Shown: positions 1-9,449, counted from the first letter of the stretch. The stretch is DNA of 64,000 nucleotides from Streptomyces erythrochromogenes (GCF_036170895.1 NZ_CP108036.1:5387501-5451500), one strand, 5' to 3'. Notes: generated by a model from the letters alone, not told the origin. Program-made: numbers and translations.

Positions 1-684
1 GTCGAAGTAGGTGGGGCTCCACTGCGCGGCGAGCCGCATGGGGGTGGTCTCGTAGCCGTGGAAGGTGGGCATCAGGCCGACCTGCTCGTAACTGTCGCCC
101 GAGGCGTCGGCCTTCGTCAGCTTCTGCGCGACCTCGACGAAGCGGCTCCAGGTCTTGGGGGGTTCGGTGATGCCTGCGGCGGCGAAGGCGGTCTTGTTGT
201 AGACGAGGCCGTACGCGTCGTTCAGCAGCGGAAGGGTGCACTGGTTGCCCTTGAACTGCGTGTATTCCAGCAGGGTCTTGGGGAAGACCTTCGTCTTGTC
301 GACGCCGGACTTGTGCAGGAAGGGGTTCAGGTCGGCGAAGGCGCGGGAGTTGCAGAACTGGCCGACGCTGTCCGTGGTGAAGGAGGAGACCACGTCGGGG
401 GCCTTGTCCCCGCCCGCGCGCAGCGCCTGGTTGATCTTGTCGTCGGTCATGTTGCCGGTGACCTCGACCTTGATGTTCGGGTGCGCCTTCTCGAAGCGGG
501 CGATGCCTTCCTCGATGGCCTGGACCTCGCCCGGCGCGGACCAGCCGTGCCAGAAGGAGAGGGTGACGTCCGCCTTCGGGTCGTCGGTGGCGGAGTCGGC
601 GGCCCGGCCCGTACACGCCGTGGCGAGGGCGGATATCGCCGCGAGGAGGGCGGCTGCGGTGGTCAGGCGTCCGGTTCTGGGCAT
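1..684 (-). CDS. ABC transporter sugar-binding lipoprotein (C-terminus outside window)
   Basis: This is the N-terminal 228 residues of an extracellular solute-binding protein (family 1, carbohydrate type); the rest lies beyond the left edge. The ATG at 684 opens a lipoprotein signal: Arg3 and Arg6, a hydrophobic core, and a lipobox ending in Cys24 (ALATAC), so the mature protein should be anchored outside the membrane. The mature part begins with SFWHGW, then NIKVEVTG and NDAYGLVYNK, segments usual in this family. It lies 99 bases downstream of a ROK repressor on the same strand, which suggests a sugar-uptake operon whose permease genes are off-window. The sugar cannot be named from sequence. 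Confidence 0.88.
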   Translation of the reverse strand, partial: MPRTGRLTTAAALLAAISALATACTGRAADSATDDPKADVTLSFWHGWSAPGEVQAIEEGIARFEKAHPNIKVEVTGNMTDDKINQALRAGGDKAPDVVSSFTTDSVGQFCNSRAFADLNPFLHKSGVDKTKVFPKTLLEYTQFKGNQCTLPLLNDAYGLVYNKTAFAAAGITEPPKTWSRFVEVAQKLTKADASGDSYEQVGLMPTFHGYETTPMRLAAQWSPTYFD

Positions 685-783
685 GGCGGGGCTCGCTCTC
701 TGCGGGAGGGAACTTCCGGTGGGGGGCCTGGGGGTGCCGGCGGAGCGTGTGGGGGCGGAGCGCGCCAGGGGTGTGGCGCGGGG

Positions 784-2010
784 TCAGCGGGAGGTGTCGA
801 AGACCTCGTCCCGGGTGGTGGCCAGCGCGCTCTCCAGCGCGCCGTGCAGGACGGGCCGCTGAAGGACCTCGCCCGGGACCAGCCGGGGGCGGGAGGGGGC
901 CAGTTCGGCGAGCTCGGCCTCCAGCAGCTCGCGCAGCGGCTCGCCGCCCGCGCCGATCGCGGCCCCCGCCAGGACCACGATCTCCGGGTCGAGTACGGCG
1001 ACCAGCGAGGCGAGACCGGTGGCCAGGGCGGTGGCGTACGCCTGGAGGAAGCGCAGGTGCGCCCCCTCGGGCGCGGCGGCGGCCCGCGCGAGCAGTGCGA
1101 CGCCGGCGGCGACCTCCGGGCCGTGCGGACCGGCGTCCGGGTGGTCCTGCGGGCAGGCGGCGGTCTCGACGCCGAGTTCCGCGGCGAGGCGGGGCAGCCC
1201 CTCCACGCCGGCCAGTTCCTGGTAGCCGCCGGAGTTCGCCCGGGTGACCTGCCGGACCAGGGGGCGGCCCGGCACGGGCAGGAAGCCCACCTCGCCCGCG
1301 CCCCCGGTCCAGCCGCGGTGCAGTCGGCCGCCGAAGACCAGTGCCGCGCCGAGCCCTTCCTCGTTCCACAGCAGGACGAAGTCCTCGTGCCCGCGGGCTG
1401 CGCCGAGGCGCTGCTCGGCGACGGCGGCGAGGTTGACGTCGTTCTCGTACTCGACGGGCATCGGCAGGGCCGCCGCCAGGTCGTCGAGGAGGGTGGGGGA
1501 GTGCCATCCGGGGAGGTGGCTGGCGTAGCGCAGCCGGCCGGTCTGCGGGTCGAAGGCGCCGGGCGTGCCGATGACCACCCGGTGCAGGTCGGAGCGGTGC
1601 AGCCCGGCGGCCTTGACGGCTCCGCCGAGCGCCTCGGTCACCTGGTCGAGGGCGCCCGCGCCCTCCGTGTACGGGACCTCGTGGGAGGCGATCACAGTGC
1701 CGGTCAGGTCTGCGACGGCGGCCAGCACGCGCCCCGGGGTGACGTCGAGGCCGCCGACGTAAGCGGCCCGCGGGTTGATCGCGTACAGCTGGGCGCTGGG
1801 ACCGGGGCGGCCGCCGTCGGTGCCGGTGGCCACGACGAGTCCGGCGGCCTCCAGACGGGCCAGCAGCTGGGAGGCGGTGGGCTTGGACAGCCCGGTCAGG
1901 TGCCCGATGCGGGTCCGGGACAGCGGGCCGTGCGTCAGCAGGAGGTCGAGTGCGGCCCGGTCGTTCATGGCGCGCAACAGGCTGGGCGTTCCGGGCGTGG
2001 CGGCGGGCAT
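784..2010 (-). CDS. ROK family transcriptional repressor
   Basis: A 408-residue ROK regulator. The N-terminus carries a winged helix-turn-helix (LSRTRIGHLTGLSKPTASQL, about residues 28-47), followed by the sugar-kinase-like ROK fold with VGGLDVTPGRVLAAV and the late IVVLAGAAIGAGG segment. I chose the ATG at 2010 because AGGGAGAG sits 7 bases upstream; a GTG at 2028 would add six residues but has no good ribosome site. The downstream gene is a sugar-binding lipoprotein in the same direction, so it likely represses that uptake operon and itself through the operator at 2041-2057. The effector sugar is unknown. Confidence 0.9.
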   Translation of the reverse strand: MPAATPGTPSLLRAMNDRAALDLLLTHGPLSRTRIGHLTGLSKPTASQLLARLEAAGLVVATGTDGGRPGPSAQLYAINPRAAYVGGLDVTPGRVLAAVADLTGTVIASHEVPYTEGAGALDQVTEALGGAVKAAGLHRSDLHRVVIGTPGAFDPQTGRLRYASHLPGWHSPTLLDDLAAALPMPVEYENDVNLAAVAEQRLGAARGHEDFVLLWNEEGLGAALVFGGRLHRGWTGGAGEVGFLPVPGRPLVRQVTRANSGGYQELAGVEGLPRLAAELGVETAACPQDHPDAGPHGPEVAAGVALLARAAAAPEGAHLRFLQAYATALATGLASLVAVLDPEIVVLAGAAIGAGGEPLRELLEAELAELAPSRPRLVPGEVLQRPVLHGALESALATTRDEVFDTSR

Positions 2011-2040
2011 GCGGCGACTCTCCCTCACCGAGGTGATCTG

Positions 2041-2057
2041 TTAGGTAAGTTTCCTAT
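2041..2057 (-). promoter_or_regulatory. ROK-type operator
   Basis: TTAGGTAAGTTTCCTAT has arms TAGG and CCTA around a T/A-rich centre, resembling known ROK repressor sites. It lies about 30 bases upstream of the ROK ATG, where it could serve autoregulation. The assignment is inference from position and symmetry. Confidence 0.5.
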
Positions 2058-2079
2058 CACTGTTCGAGCCGTGTCAATG

Positions 2080-2127
2080 CCGCTGCCCCGCAGGCCGTGT
2101 CCGTGAGGACCGCCTGCGGGGCAGCGG
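2080..2127 (-). terminator. Terminator of the MscS-type gene
   Basis: A perfect 16-bp stem (CCGCTGCCCCGCAGGC and its complement) encloses a 16-base loop, 22 bases past the stop of the mechanosensitive channel gene. It has no T tract, as is common in Streptomyces. Confidence 0.75.
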
Positions 2128-2148
2128 GAGCGGTGGCGGACCGGGCCG

Positions 2149-3231
2149 CTACTTGGTGATCCGCGGGCCGGACGGCGGCGGGATCGGGGCGGTGGCCAGG
2201 GACTGCGGGGAGGCGGGGTTCGCCAGCGCGGACGGCGCGGCGACGGAGGCCGACGGGTCCGCCGGGGCCTCGTCCTCCTCGTCCCCGGCCGGCACGCCGC
2301 CGATGATCCGGATGCCCGCGGCGTCGAAGGCCTCCTTGATCCGCCAGCGCAGCTCCCGCTCCACCGCGAACTGCTGGCCCGGCATCGTCTTCGCGGACAC
2401 CTTCACCGTCATCGAGGCGAGCAGCACCTCGTCCAGGCCCAGCACCTCCACCGGACCCCACAGGCGCTCGTCCCAGGGGGACTCCTTCGCCATCGAGTCG
2501 GCGACCTGCTGGACCACCTCGCGGATCCGCGACAGGTTCTCCGAGGGCTTGACCTGCACGTCCACGGCCGCGGTCGCCCAGCCCTGGCTGAGGTTGCCGA
2601 TCCGCTTGATCTCGCCGTTGCGGACGTACCAGATCTCACCGTTGTCGCCGCGCAGCTTGGTCACGCGCAGGCCGACCTCTATGACCTCGCCCGAGGCGAC
2701 GCCCGCGTCGATCTTGTCGCCGACGCCGTACTGGTCCTCCATGATCATGAAGACGCCGGAGAGGAAGTCCGTCACCAGGTTGCGGGCGCCGAATCCGATG
2801 GCTACACCGGCCACACCGGCACTGGCCAGCAGCGGGGCCAGGTCGATCTTCAGGGCGGCCAGGACCATCAGCGCGGCCGTGCCGAGGATCAGGAAGGACG
2901 CCACCGACCGCAGGACGGAACCGATCGCCTCCGACCGCTGGCGCCGCCGCTCGGCGTTGACCAGCAGCCCGCCGAGCGCGGTGCCCTCGACCGCCTCGGC
3001 GCTGGTGTTCATCCGGTTTATGAGCTTGGTCAGTGCCTTGCGGACCGCCGAGCGGATCACGGCCGCTATCACGACGATCAGCAGGATCCGCAGACCGATG
3101 CTCAGCCAGGTGGCCCAGTTCTGCTCGATGAAGCTCGCGGCCTCGGTGACGCTCTCCTGCGCCTCCTTGACCGAAGCGGGCGTGTCCGGGACATCGGCTG
3201 CCAACGGCAGCAGAGCGGCGGGCCAGGGCAC
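2149..3231 (-). CDS. Small-conductance mechanosensitive channel, MscS family
   Basis: A 360-residue membrane protein that should open under membrane tension to release solutes during hypo-osmotic shock. A hydrophobic segment at about residues 43-62 (LSIGLRILLIVVIAAVI) and two more around 100-145 precede the MscS pore and beta domain: VAGVAIGFGARNLVTDFLSG, then EDQYGVGDKIDAG and GEVIEVGLRVTKLR. The C-terminal 45 residues are low-complexity and Pro/Ala-rich, ending in an RITK tail. The GTG at 3231 is supported by GGAGG 8 bases upstream. It is transcribed alone and ends in a strong hairpin. Confidence 0.92.
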   Translation of the reverse strand: MPWPAALLPLAADVPDTPASVKEAQESVTEAASFIEQNWATWLSIGLRILLIVVIAAVIRSAVRKALTKLINRMNTSAEAVEGTALGGLLVNAERRRQRSEAIGSVLRSVASFLILGTAALMVLAALKIDLAPLLASAGVAGVAIGFGARNLVTDFLSGVFMIMEDQYGVGDKIDAGVASGEVIEVGLRVTKLRGDNGEIWYVRNGEIKRIGNLSQGWATAAVDVQVKPSENLSRIREVVQQVADSMAKESPWDERLWGPVEVLGLDEVLLASMTVKVSAKTMPGQQFAVERELRWRIKEAFDAAGIRIIGGVPAGDEEDEAPADPSASVAAPSALANPASPQSLATAPIPPPSGPRITK

Positions 3232-3259
3232 GACAGGAACCTCCAGATGTAGCGGTCTG

Positions 3260-3287
3260 CCCGTCCGGGGGTGTCCCCCCGGACGGG
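3260..3287. other. GC-rich hairpin between mscS and the HNH gene
   Basis: A 12-bp stem (CCCGTCCGGGGG against CCCCCGGACGGG, with one bulged C) lies 29 bases upstream of the mscS start. It would fold in the mscS leader or end transcription entering from the right. The rest of 3288-3518 shows no gene; the HNH ribosome site AAGGAGG is at 3505-3511. Confidence 0.4.
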
Positions 3288-3518
3288 ATCCGGGGGCGGC
3301 TGCGCGGGCAGACCAACCACACTAACGGGGCAATCCCTTCACCTTGGCGCCGTGTTCGAGGGAGAGACCAGACTCACCTGGGGATGACTGACTGTGGTTG
3401 AAAACACCTCGGACCCGTTACGGGCGAGTGGTGGCGCTTCGACCAGCCGTAAGGAGAGACTGGAGAGCAGATCGTCCCGGCGCGAGCCACGCGCCGCCGA
3501 CGTACAAGGAGGCAGTCC

Positions 3519-4061
3519 GTGCCGCACGTCCTGGTCCTCAACGCGTCGTACGAGCCCCTCGGCGTCGTACCGCTCCGCCGCGCGCTCGTCCTCGTCCTGG
3601 AGAACAAAGCTGTCTCCCTGGAGGAATCCGGCGCCTATCTGCACAGCGCGACAAGGGTCGTCCCCGCTCCCAGCGTGGTACGGCTCAAGCGCTTCGTGCG
3701 GGTCCCCTACCGGGGGCCCGTTCCACTCACCCGGCGCGCCCTGTTCGCGCGGGACGGCGGACGCTGCATGTACTGCGGCGCCGTCGCCACCAGCGTCGAC
3801 CACGTCATTCCGCGCAGCCGGGGCGGACAGCACGTCTGGGACAACGTCGTCGCGGCGTGCCGGCGCTGCAACCACGTCAAGGCCGACCGGCACCTGCTGG
3901 AACTGGGCTGGCGGCTGCGCCACCAGCCGGCCCCGCCCTCGGGGCTGGCCTGGCGCATCATCGGCACCGGGCACCGCGATCCCCGGTGGATGCCGTACCT
4001 CCAGCCGTACGGGGCCGATGACGCACTGGAGCGGATCGGGATCGGCGTGGCAGCCTCCTGA
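3519..4061 (+). CDS. HNH endonuclease
   Basis: A 180-residue HNH nuclease-fold protein. The zinc-binding and catalytic core is complete: Cys83-x2-Cys86, Asp94-His95 in the DHVIPRS motif, Asn109, Cys114-x2-Cys117 and Asn118, so it should be an active metal-dependent DNA-cutting domain. The N-terminal 70 residues (HVLVLNASYEPLGVV onward) are the conserved lead-in of the actinobacterial group of this family, which is widespread and single-copy with unknown physiological role. The GTG start has AAGGAGG 7 bases upstream. It stands alone between divergent mscS and convergent GH84 genes, with no methylase or mobile element next to it, so a housekeeping rather than restriction role is likely. Confidence 0.88.
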   Translation: MPHVLVLNASYEPLGVVPLRRALVLVLENKAVSLEESGAYLHSATRVVPAPSVVRLKRFVRVPYRGPVPLTRRALFARDGGRCMYCGAVATSVDHVIPRSRGGQHVWDNVVAACRRCNHVKADRHLLELGWRLRHQPAPPSGLAWRIIGTGHRDPRWMPYLQPYGADDALERIGIGVAAS

Positions 4062-4082
4062 CGGTCCCCCGCCCCGACCGAG

Positions 4083-4157
4083 CGCCGGCGCGGCTGGAAC
4101 CAGCCCCGCCGGCGTTCCGAGCCCGGCTTCCCGGGGCGGCGCCCGGGGAAGCCGGGC
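4083..4157. repeat. Paired hairpin element, intergenic repeat and terminator
   Basis: Two hairpins in tandem separate the convergent HNH and GH84 genes. The first (4083-4114) pairs CGCCGGCG and GGCTGG with their complements around AA. The second (4121-4157) has a 12-bp stem GCCCGGCTTCCC. The first shares its skeleton with the element at 14740-14785, suggesting a dispersed intergenic repeat that also serves as a bidirectional terminator. Confidence 0.6.
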
Positions 4158-4210
4158 AGAGGCCGGACGACGGCCTGCGCCCCGTGGCTCCGGCGGAGCC
4201 CCCGGCAGGG

Positions 4211-7200
4211 CTACGGCGTGACCGCGTAGGCCTCCGCCGACCAGAGCGAGCAGCCGTAGCGCGTCGCGCGGCGCTCGCACGTCACCCTCAGGAACCGGGT
4301 GTCCGGCGCGTCCAGCCGGAGCGACTCGCGGCCGCCCTTGGAGGACGTGACGGCCGCGGCCGGCCGCCAGGTCACCCCGTCGGCCGAGGTCTCCACCCGG
4401 TAGGCCGAGGGGTAGGCGTCCTGCCAGTGCAGCTCCAGCCGGCCGACCCGGGCCGGGGCGGGCAGCTCCGCCTGCCACCAGGCGCCGTCCACCGCCGGTG
4501 AGGACCAGCGGGTGCTGGGGGAGCCGTCCACGGCCGCCGAGGCCGGGAAGGCGGCGGTCTCGTTCGCCGAGGAGCTCGCCCGCGCGGTGCGCAGCAGATC
4601 CGGTCCGCCGGTACGGGGCACCGCCCGCACCGTCAGGGTGCGGGACTCCCCGTCGAAGGCCACCGGGACCTGGTAGGTGCCCGGCGGGGTGTTCGCTGCG
4701 ACGACGACCTCCAGCGGTATCGACGCCCGGCCGCCGCGCGGGACCACCGCGGTCTGCGGGAGGCGGACCTCGATCCCGGCCGGCGGCTGCGCCGACAGCG
4801 GCCCGCGGACCTCGCCGGGGCCCAGGGCCGACAGCTGGGCGGTGACCCGCTGCGCGGCGCCGCCGATCTCGGCGTCGGTCCTGCCGCCGTCCGCCAGCTC
4901 GAAGCGGGCCCGGGGCCCGTCCCCGAACCACGGGACCACCTGGTGCACCACGGGCGCGGCCCCGGCCCAGGCCAGGCGCACCGCGTCAGCGCGCAGCCCC
5001 GCCGTGTCGATCTGGGTCCAGCCCGACGCCGCCGCGTCGCCGACCTTGCGCCAGCCCTCGCCCGGTACGTGGGCCTCCACCACGGCGCCCCGCGAGCCCG
5101 CCGGGAGCGGGTCCGTCATCACCGTCACCGCCGACACGGGGCGCACGGAGTCCAGCCGGACCGTCCAGGCCTGCGCGTCCTTGGTCACCGTGCCGGTCGT
5201 GCGGGCGACTCCGGTCCAGGCGTCCGCCTCCGCCGCCGCCTTCTCCAGGAAGGGGTCCAGGACGGCCTTGTCCACCTGGGCGGGGCCCGGCTCGGCCAGT
5301 GCCTCGCGCGCCTCGGCGAGGGACCGGGAGGCCTGCCAGGCGGCCGCCCCGTCCCCGCGGGCCTGGGCCTGCAGGACGTCCACGGCCAGTTCGCCGGCCG
5401 TTCCGTAGTGCGAGAGCCGCTCCAGCCAGGGGCCCGCCTCGTCCGACAGGGCGGTCAGCCGGGCCGGGGCCTCGCGCAGCACCGTGAACGCCTTGCGCAG
5501 CTCGGTCCCGGCCGCCGGGTCACCCGCCGCCCGGGCCTTCCAGAACTGCTCGACCAGCGGCTTCAGGTACGCCGACTCCTCCTGCTTGAGCCCGGAGGCG
5601 GTGGTGTTCCCGGCCAGCGCCGCCACCGCTTCGCGCTCCCGCGGGTCCGAGCCCGCGAGGTCGCGCACCGCGGCCTGCCAGGACTCGCCGGCCCGGTAGC
5701 CGCGCGGGTTCCAGGCGAAGTCGGCCGCCGTGAAGAGGGGGATGCGCGACAGGATGGGCTGCTGCATCGCGTTGGACAGCAGCGCCGCCGAGCCGCCCGC
5801 CACCGCGGGTTCGCGGCCCGCGTACGGGCCGAGGAAGATGCGGCCCGGATCCCAGTCGTTGACCGGGTAGTTGTCCATGGTGATCAGGGGCTGCTGCCCC
5901 AGGGCGGAGCGCGCCCCGGCCAGTTCCCGGCCCGTGATCGTGCGCGGCACGACGCCTACGCCCGTCCAGGCCACTTCCACCCGCGCGTCCAGCCCGCGGG
6001 CCAGGGCCGTCCGGTAGGCGGTGGCGCCCTCCTGGTAGTACTCGGTCGGCAGCAGCGACAGCGCGGGCGCCCCCGGATACCGGGAGGCCAGGTGCGCGGC
6101 CAGCTCGTTCGCGACCTCCGCGTGCGCCTTCGCGGCGGCCTCCGGACCCCTGCCGTACCGCTGCAGGTCCGCGCGGCAGCCCCACTCGGTGTAGCTGACG
6201 TCCTGGAACTGCACCTGGAAGGCGCGGAAGCCCAGGTCCCACATCGAGTCCAGCTTGCGTCCGAGCGCCGCCCGGTCGGCCGCCGACGACAGGCACATGG
6301 ACTGCCCCGGGGTGACCGCCCAGGCCAGCACGACCCGGTTGGCGCGGGCCCGCTCGGCCAGCGTGCGGAACTCCTCCTGACGCTCCTTCGGGTAGTCCTC
6401 GCGCCAGCCCGTCGTGCGGTACGGGTCGTCGCCGGACGCGATCAGCATCCGGTTCTGCTTGGTGCGGCCCATGAAGTCCAGCTGGGCCAGACGCTGCTCC
6501 TCGGTCCACGGCTGCCCGTAGAAGCCCTCGGTGATCCCGCGCACCGGCGCGGCCGGCCAGTCGCGCACCAGGACGCCGGGCACCTTCCCGCCGCCCGCGG
6601 CCAGCAGCTGACGCAGCGTCTGCGCCGCGTGGAAGAGCCCCTCCTCGCCGACGCCGGCCAGCGCGACGGTGTCCCGCCCGCCGGGCCGTCCCACGGCGAG
6701 GCGGTAGCCGCCGTTCGGCAGGTCCGTGGCCGCGGTCGCGCCCAGCGCCAGCAGCGCCTCCTGCGCGCCCGCGTCCTGGAGCCGCACGACGGTGCCCCGC
6801 TCGGGCAGCGGCTCCCCGGGCTCCGGCTCGTGCAGGGTTTTCACGCCCGCCTTGCGCAGGGCCTCGCGCACCACCCGGAGGGCGTGCGGATCGGCGTCGG
6901 CCGGCGCCACCAGGACGGCCTCCCGGCCGAGCGGCACCTCGCGCGCCGGATCGGCGGCCATCGACTGCGGCCGGGGCCACACGGCGGGCCCTTCGGCGGC
7001 GCTCCGGGGGGTGTCGGCGCCCGGGTCGAGCACGGGGCCGACGGTGCCGTTGGCGCCCACGCCGGCGGCACCGGCCGCACCGGCGGTGCCCGGTGCGGCG
7101 GTCGGACCGTCCGGCGCGGAGGGCCCCGCGAGGAACCCGGGCGGTGCGGAGGCCACGGCGCCGCCGAGCAGCGACCCGATCACCGCCATGGCGGCGGCCG

Positions 7201-7228
7201 TCGACCGTTTCCTGCCCCTGAGCTGCAC
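4211..7228 (-). CDS. Secreted GH84-like beta-N-acetylglucosaminidase with C-terminal F5/8 domain
   Basis: A 1005-residue secreted enzyme. The GTG at 7228 follows GAGGAGG by four bases and opens a signal peptide (basic LRGRKR, then MAVIGSLLGGAVASAPPG); longer in-frame starts lack a ribosome site. Order: GH20/84-type N-terminal domain (about 75-220), GH84 barrel from about Ile232 (ITEGFYGQPWT) to about 500, a helical and NPCBM-like middle, and a discoidin F5/8 type C carbohydrate-binding domain over the last 140 residues. At the usual GH84 catalytic Asp-Asp pair the sequence reads FQVQFQDVSY, so only Asp343 is present and residue 342 is Gln. Substrate and activity are therefore less certain than the fold. 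It stands alone and ends at a double hairpin. Confidence 0.88.
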   Translation of the reverse strand: MQLRGRKRSTAAAMAVIGSLLGGAVASAPPGFLAGPSAPDGPTAAPGTAGAAGAAGVGANGTVGPVLDPGADTPRSAAEGPAVWPRPQSMAADPAREVPLGREAVLVAPADADPHALRVVREALRKAGVKTLHEPEPGEPLPERGTVVRLQDAGAQEALLALGATAATDLPNGGYRLAVGRPGGRDTVALAGVGEEGLFHAAQTLRQLLAAGGGKVPGVLVRDWPAAPVRGITEGFYGQPWTEEQRLAQLDFMGRTKQNRMLIASGDDPYRTTGWREDYPKERQEEFRTLAERARANRVVLAWAVTPGQSMCLSSAADRAALGRKLDSMWDLGFRAFQVQFQDVSYTEWGCRADLQRYGRGPEAAAKAHAEVANELAAHLASRYPGAPALSLLPTEYYQEGATAYRTALARGLDARVEVAWTGVGVVPRTITGRELAGARSALGQQPLITMDNYPVNDWDPGRIFLGPYAGREPAVAGGSAALLSNAMQQPILSRIPLFTAADFAWNPRGYRAGESWQAAVRDLAGSDPREREAVAALAGNTTASGLKQEESAYLKPLVEQFWKARAAGDPAAGTELRKAFTVLREAPARLTALSDEAGPWLERLSHYGTAGELAVDVLQAQARGDGAAAWQASRSLAEAREALAEPGPAQVDKAVLDPFLEKAAAEADAWTGVARTTGTVTKDAQAWTVRLDSVRPVSAVTVMTDPLPAGSRGAVVEAHVPGEGWRKVGDAAASGWTQIDTAGLRADAVRLAWAGAAPVVHQVVPWFGDGPRARFELADGGRTDAEIGGAAQRVTAQLSALGPGEVRGPLSAQPPAGIEVRLPQTAVVPRGGRASIPLEVVVAANTPPGTYQVPVAFDGESRTLTVRAVPRTGGPDLLRTARASSSANETAAFPASAAVDGSPSTRWSSPAVDGAWWQAELPAPARVGRLELHWQDAYPSAYRVETSADGVTWRPAAAVTSSKGGRESLRLDAPDTRFLRVTCERRATRYGCSLWSAEAYAVTP

Positions 7229-7458
7229 AGAGCCTCCTCGTCGCGAGACGTCCCCCACTCGTACGAATGAGCCCGAGCCCACCACCCGTGCGGCTGGAGT
7301 GTCAATGCGGGTGGGCGATCTGCCCCGGATCTGCCAGGAATGCGGCCCCTCCGAGTGGGTATGGCTGCGTTGTTCCCCGGCGGCGTCCCGCTTTTGTGCT
7401 CCACGCTTCTGACCCACCCTCATCCCTCCTGCCCGCACGCACGAAGGAGCGCCCGTCC

Positions 7459-9441
7459 ATGGACGACCTGGCCCGGCTCGCCGCCCTGCACGGCATCGCC
7501 ACCGCCTACCAGCCCGCCCCCGACGTCACCGTCCAGGTCCCCGAGGCCACCATCAGAACGATCCTCGGCCTGCTCGGGGTCGCCACCGACGACGCCGAGA
7601 GCATCCGGGTGTTCGCCAAGTCGGCCGCCGGGCGGCTGCTGCCGCCCACGGTGGTGCTCTGGCAGGGGGAGCCCGTCGCGTCGCTCCCGGCCGGGCTCCC
7701 GCCGGGCAGCCGGGTCGTGGTGGTGGCGGAGGAGTCGGGAGAGGAGTTCGCCTGGGGGCCCGGACTTCCCCTCGGGGTCCACCGGATCACCGCCGACGCC
7801 CCCGACGGGCGGACCGCCGAGGCCACCCTGGTCGTGGCCCCCGAACGGGCCCCCGCCGCGCCCGAACGCGCCCACGGGCTGCTCGTCCAGCTCTACTCCC
7901 TCCTGTCCGAGCGCTCCTGGGGCATGGGCGACCTCGGGGACCTCGCGGAACTCGCCCGCTGGGCGGGCCGGACCCACGGCGCGGGCTTCATCCAGGTCAA
8001 CCCGCTGCACGCCTCCCTGCCGGGGACACCGACCGACCCCTCCCCGTACCGGCCGTCCTCGCGCCGCTTCCCCGACCCCGTCCACCTGCGGATCGAGGAC
8101 GTTCCCGAGTACGCCGACTGCCCCGAGCGGGAGGCCCTGGCCGAGCTGGCCTCCCGGGGCGCCGCGCTGCGCCACGAGGTGCTGGAGAAGGGTGCGTTGA
8201 TCGACCGGGACGCCGTCTGGGCGCTCAAGCGACAGGCCCTGGAGCTGCTGTACGCCGTACCGCGGACCTCCGAACGGGAAGCGGACTACCGTGCGTTCCG
8301 CGCGCAGGGAGGCGCCTCGCTGGACGTCCACGCGAGTTGGCAGGCCTCGCACATGGGCGAGGACCCGAGGGCGCGCACCGACTTCCACCGCTGGCTGGTC
8401 TGGCTGACGGACGGCCAGCTCGCCGCCGCCCAGCGGGCCGCCCGCGAGGCCGGCATGTCCGTCGGCATCGTGCACGACCTGGCCGTCGGGGTGCACCCGG
8501 ACGGTTCGGACGCCTTCGAGCCGGCCCTCCACGCCCGCTCCGTCTCGGTCGGGGCGCCGCCGGACGCCTTCAACGCGCGCGGCCAGGACTGGGGTCTGCC
8601 GCCCTGGCGCCCGGACGCGCTGGCCGGTTCCGGCTACGCCGCCTTCCGGTCGCTGCTGCGCGGGGTGTTCCGGTACGCCGGCGCGCTGCGCATCGACCAC
8701 GTCATGGGCCTCTTCCGGCTCTGGTGGATCCCGGAGGGGACGCTGCCCGCCGAGGGCGCGTACGTCGGCTACGACGGCGAGGCCATGCTGGCGGTCCTGG
8801 TGCTGGAGGCGCACCGGGCCGGGGTCCCGGTCATCGGCGAGGACCTCGGGACGGTGGAGCCGCACGTGCGCCGGGAGCTGGCCCGGCGCGGAGTGCTCGG
8901 CACGTCGGTGCTGTGGTTCGAGCGGGACTGGTCGGGCGACGGGAGCCCGCTCGCCCCGCAGGCCTGGAGGGCGGACTGCCTGGCCACCGTCACCACCCAC
9001 GACCTGCCCCCCACGGCCGCCAAGCTGGCCGGCGGCCATGTGGAACTGCGCGACCGGCTCGGCCTGCTGACCCGTCCGGCGGAGCGGGAGCGGGCCGAGG
9101 ACGCCGCCGACACCGCCGAGTGGCTGGCCCTGCTGGACGGGCTGGGCCTCGACACCAAGGGAGAGGAGGCCGCCGTACAGGCCCTGTACGCCTTCCTGCT
9201 GCGCACCCCCGCGCGCCTGGTGGGCGTATGGCTGCCGGACGCGGTGGGGGACCGGCGGCCGCAGAACCTGCCGGGCACCTGGGACCAGTACCCCAACTGG
9301 CGGCTGCCGGTCGCCGATGCCTCGGGCAGGCCCCTGACGCTGGAGGAGCTGATGGCCTCGCCCCGGGCGAACGCGCTGCTCAGCGCGGTGCGGGTGGGAG
9401 CGGGTCCCCGTACGGCACCCCCGGGCGCGCGCGGCGTTTAG
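7459..9441 (+). CDS. malQ: 4-alpha-glucanotransferase (amylomaltase)
   Basis: A 660-residue GH77 disproportionating enzyme that transfers alpha-1,4-glucan segments during maltodextrin and glycogen metabolism in the cytosol. The barrel shows HGAGFIQVNPLHASLP, SPYRPSSRRFPDPV, nucleophile Asp413 in LRIDHVMGLFRLWW, acid/base Glu461 in VIGEDLGTVEPHVR, and the third carboxylate in TTHDLPPTAAK. An N-terminal domain of about 140 residues, as in actinobacterial MalQ, precedes it. The ATG at 7459 has GAAGGAG 9 bases upstream; an in-frame extension back to 7267 lacks this and reads non-protein-like. It diverges from the GH84 gene across 230 bases in which I see no further gene. Confidence 0.95.
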   Translation: MDDLARLAALHGIATAYQPAPDVTVQVPEATIRTILGLLGVATDDAESIRVFAKSAAGRLLPPTVVLWQGEPVASLPAGLPPGSRVVVVAEESGEEFAWGPGLPLGVHRITADAPDGRTAEATLVVAPERAPAAPERAHGLLVQLYSLLSERSWGMGDLGDLAELARWAGRTHGAGFIQVNPLHASLPGTPTDPSPYRPSSRRFPDPVHLRIEDVPEYADCPEREALAELASRGAALRHEVLEKGALIDRDAVWALKRQALELLYAVPRTSEREADYRAFRAQGGASLDVHASWQASHMGEDPRARTDFHRWLVWLTDGQLAAAQRAAREAGMSVGIVHDLAVGVHPDGSDAFEPALHARSVSVGAPPDAFNARGQDWGLPPWRPDALAGSGYAAFRSLLRGVFRYAGALRIDHVMGLFRLWWIPEGTLPAEGAYVGYDGEAMLAVLVLEAHRAGVPVIGEDLGTVEPHVRRELARRGVLGTSVLWFERDWSGDGSPLAPQAWRADCLATVTTHDLPPTAAKLAGGHVELRDRLGLLTRPAERERAEDAADTAEWLALLDGLGLDTKGEEAAVQALYAFLLRTPARLVGVWLPDAVGDRRPQNLPGTWDQYPNWRLPVADASGRPLTLEELMASPRANALLSAVRVGAGPRTAPPGARGV

Positions 9442-9449
9442 GTGTTCGC

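Noticed and set aside
3288..3518. Riboswitch in the HNH leader
   Set aside because: I could not match the sequence to any known consensus or find a convincing multi-stem fold.
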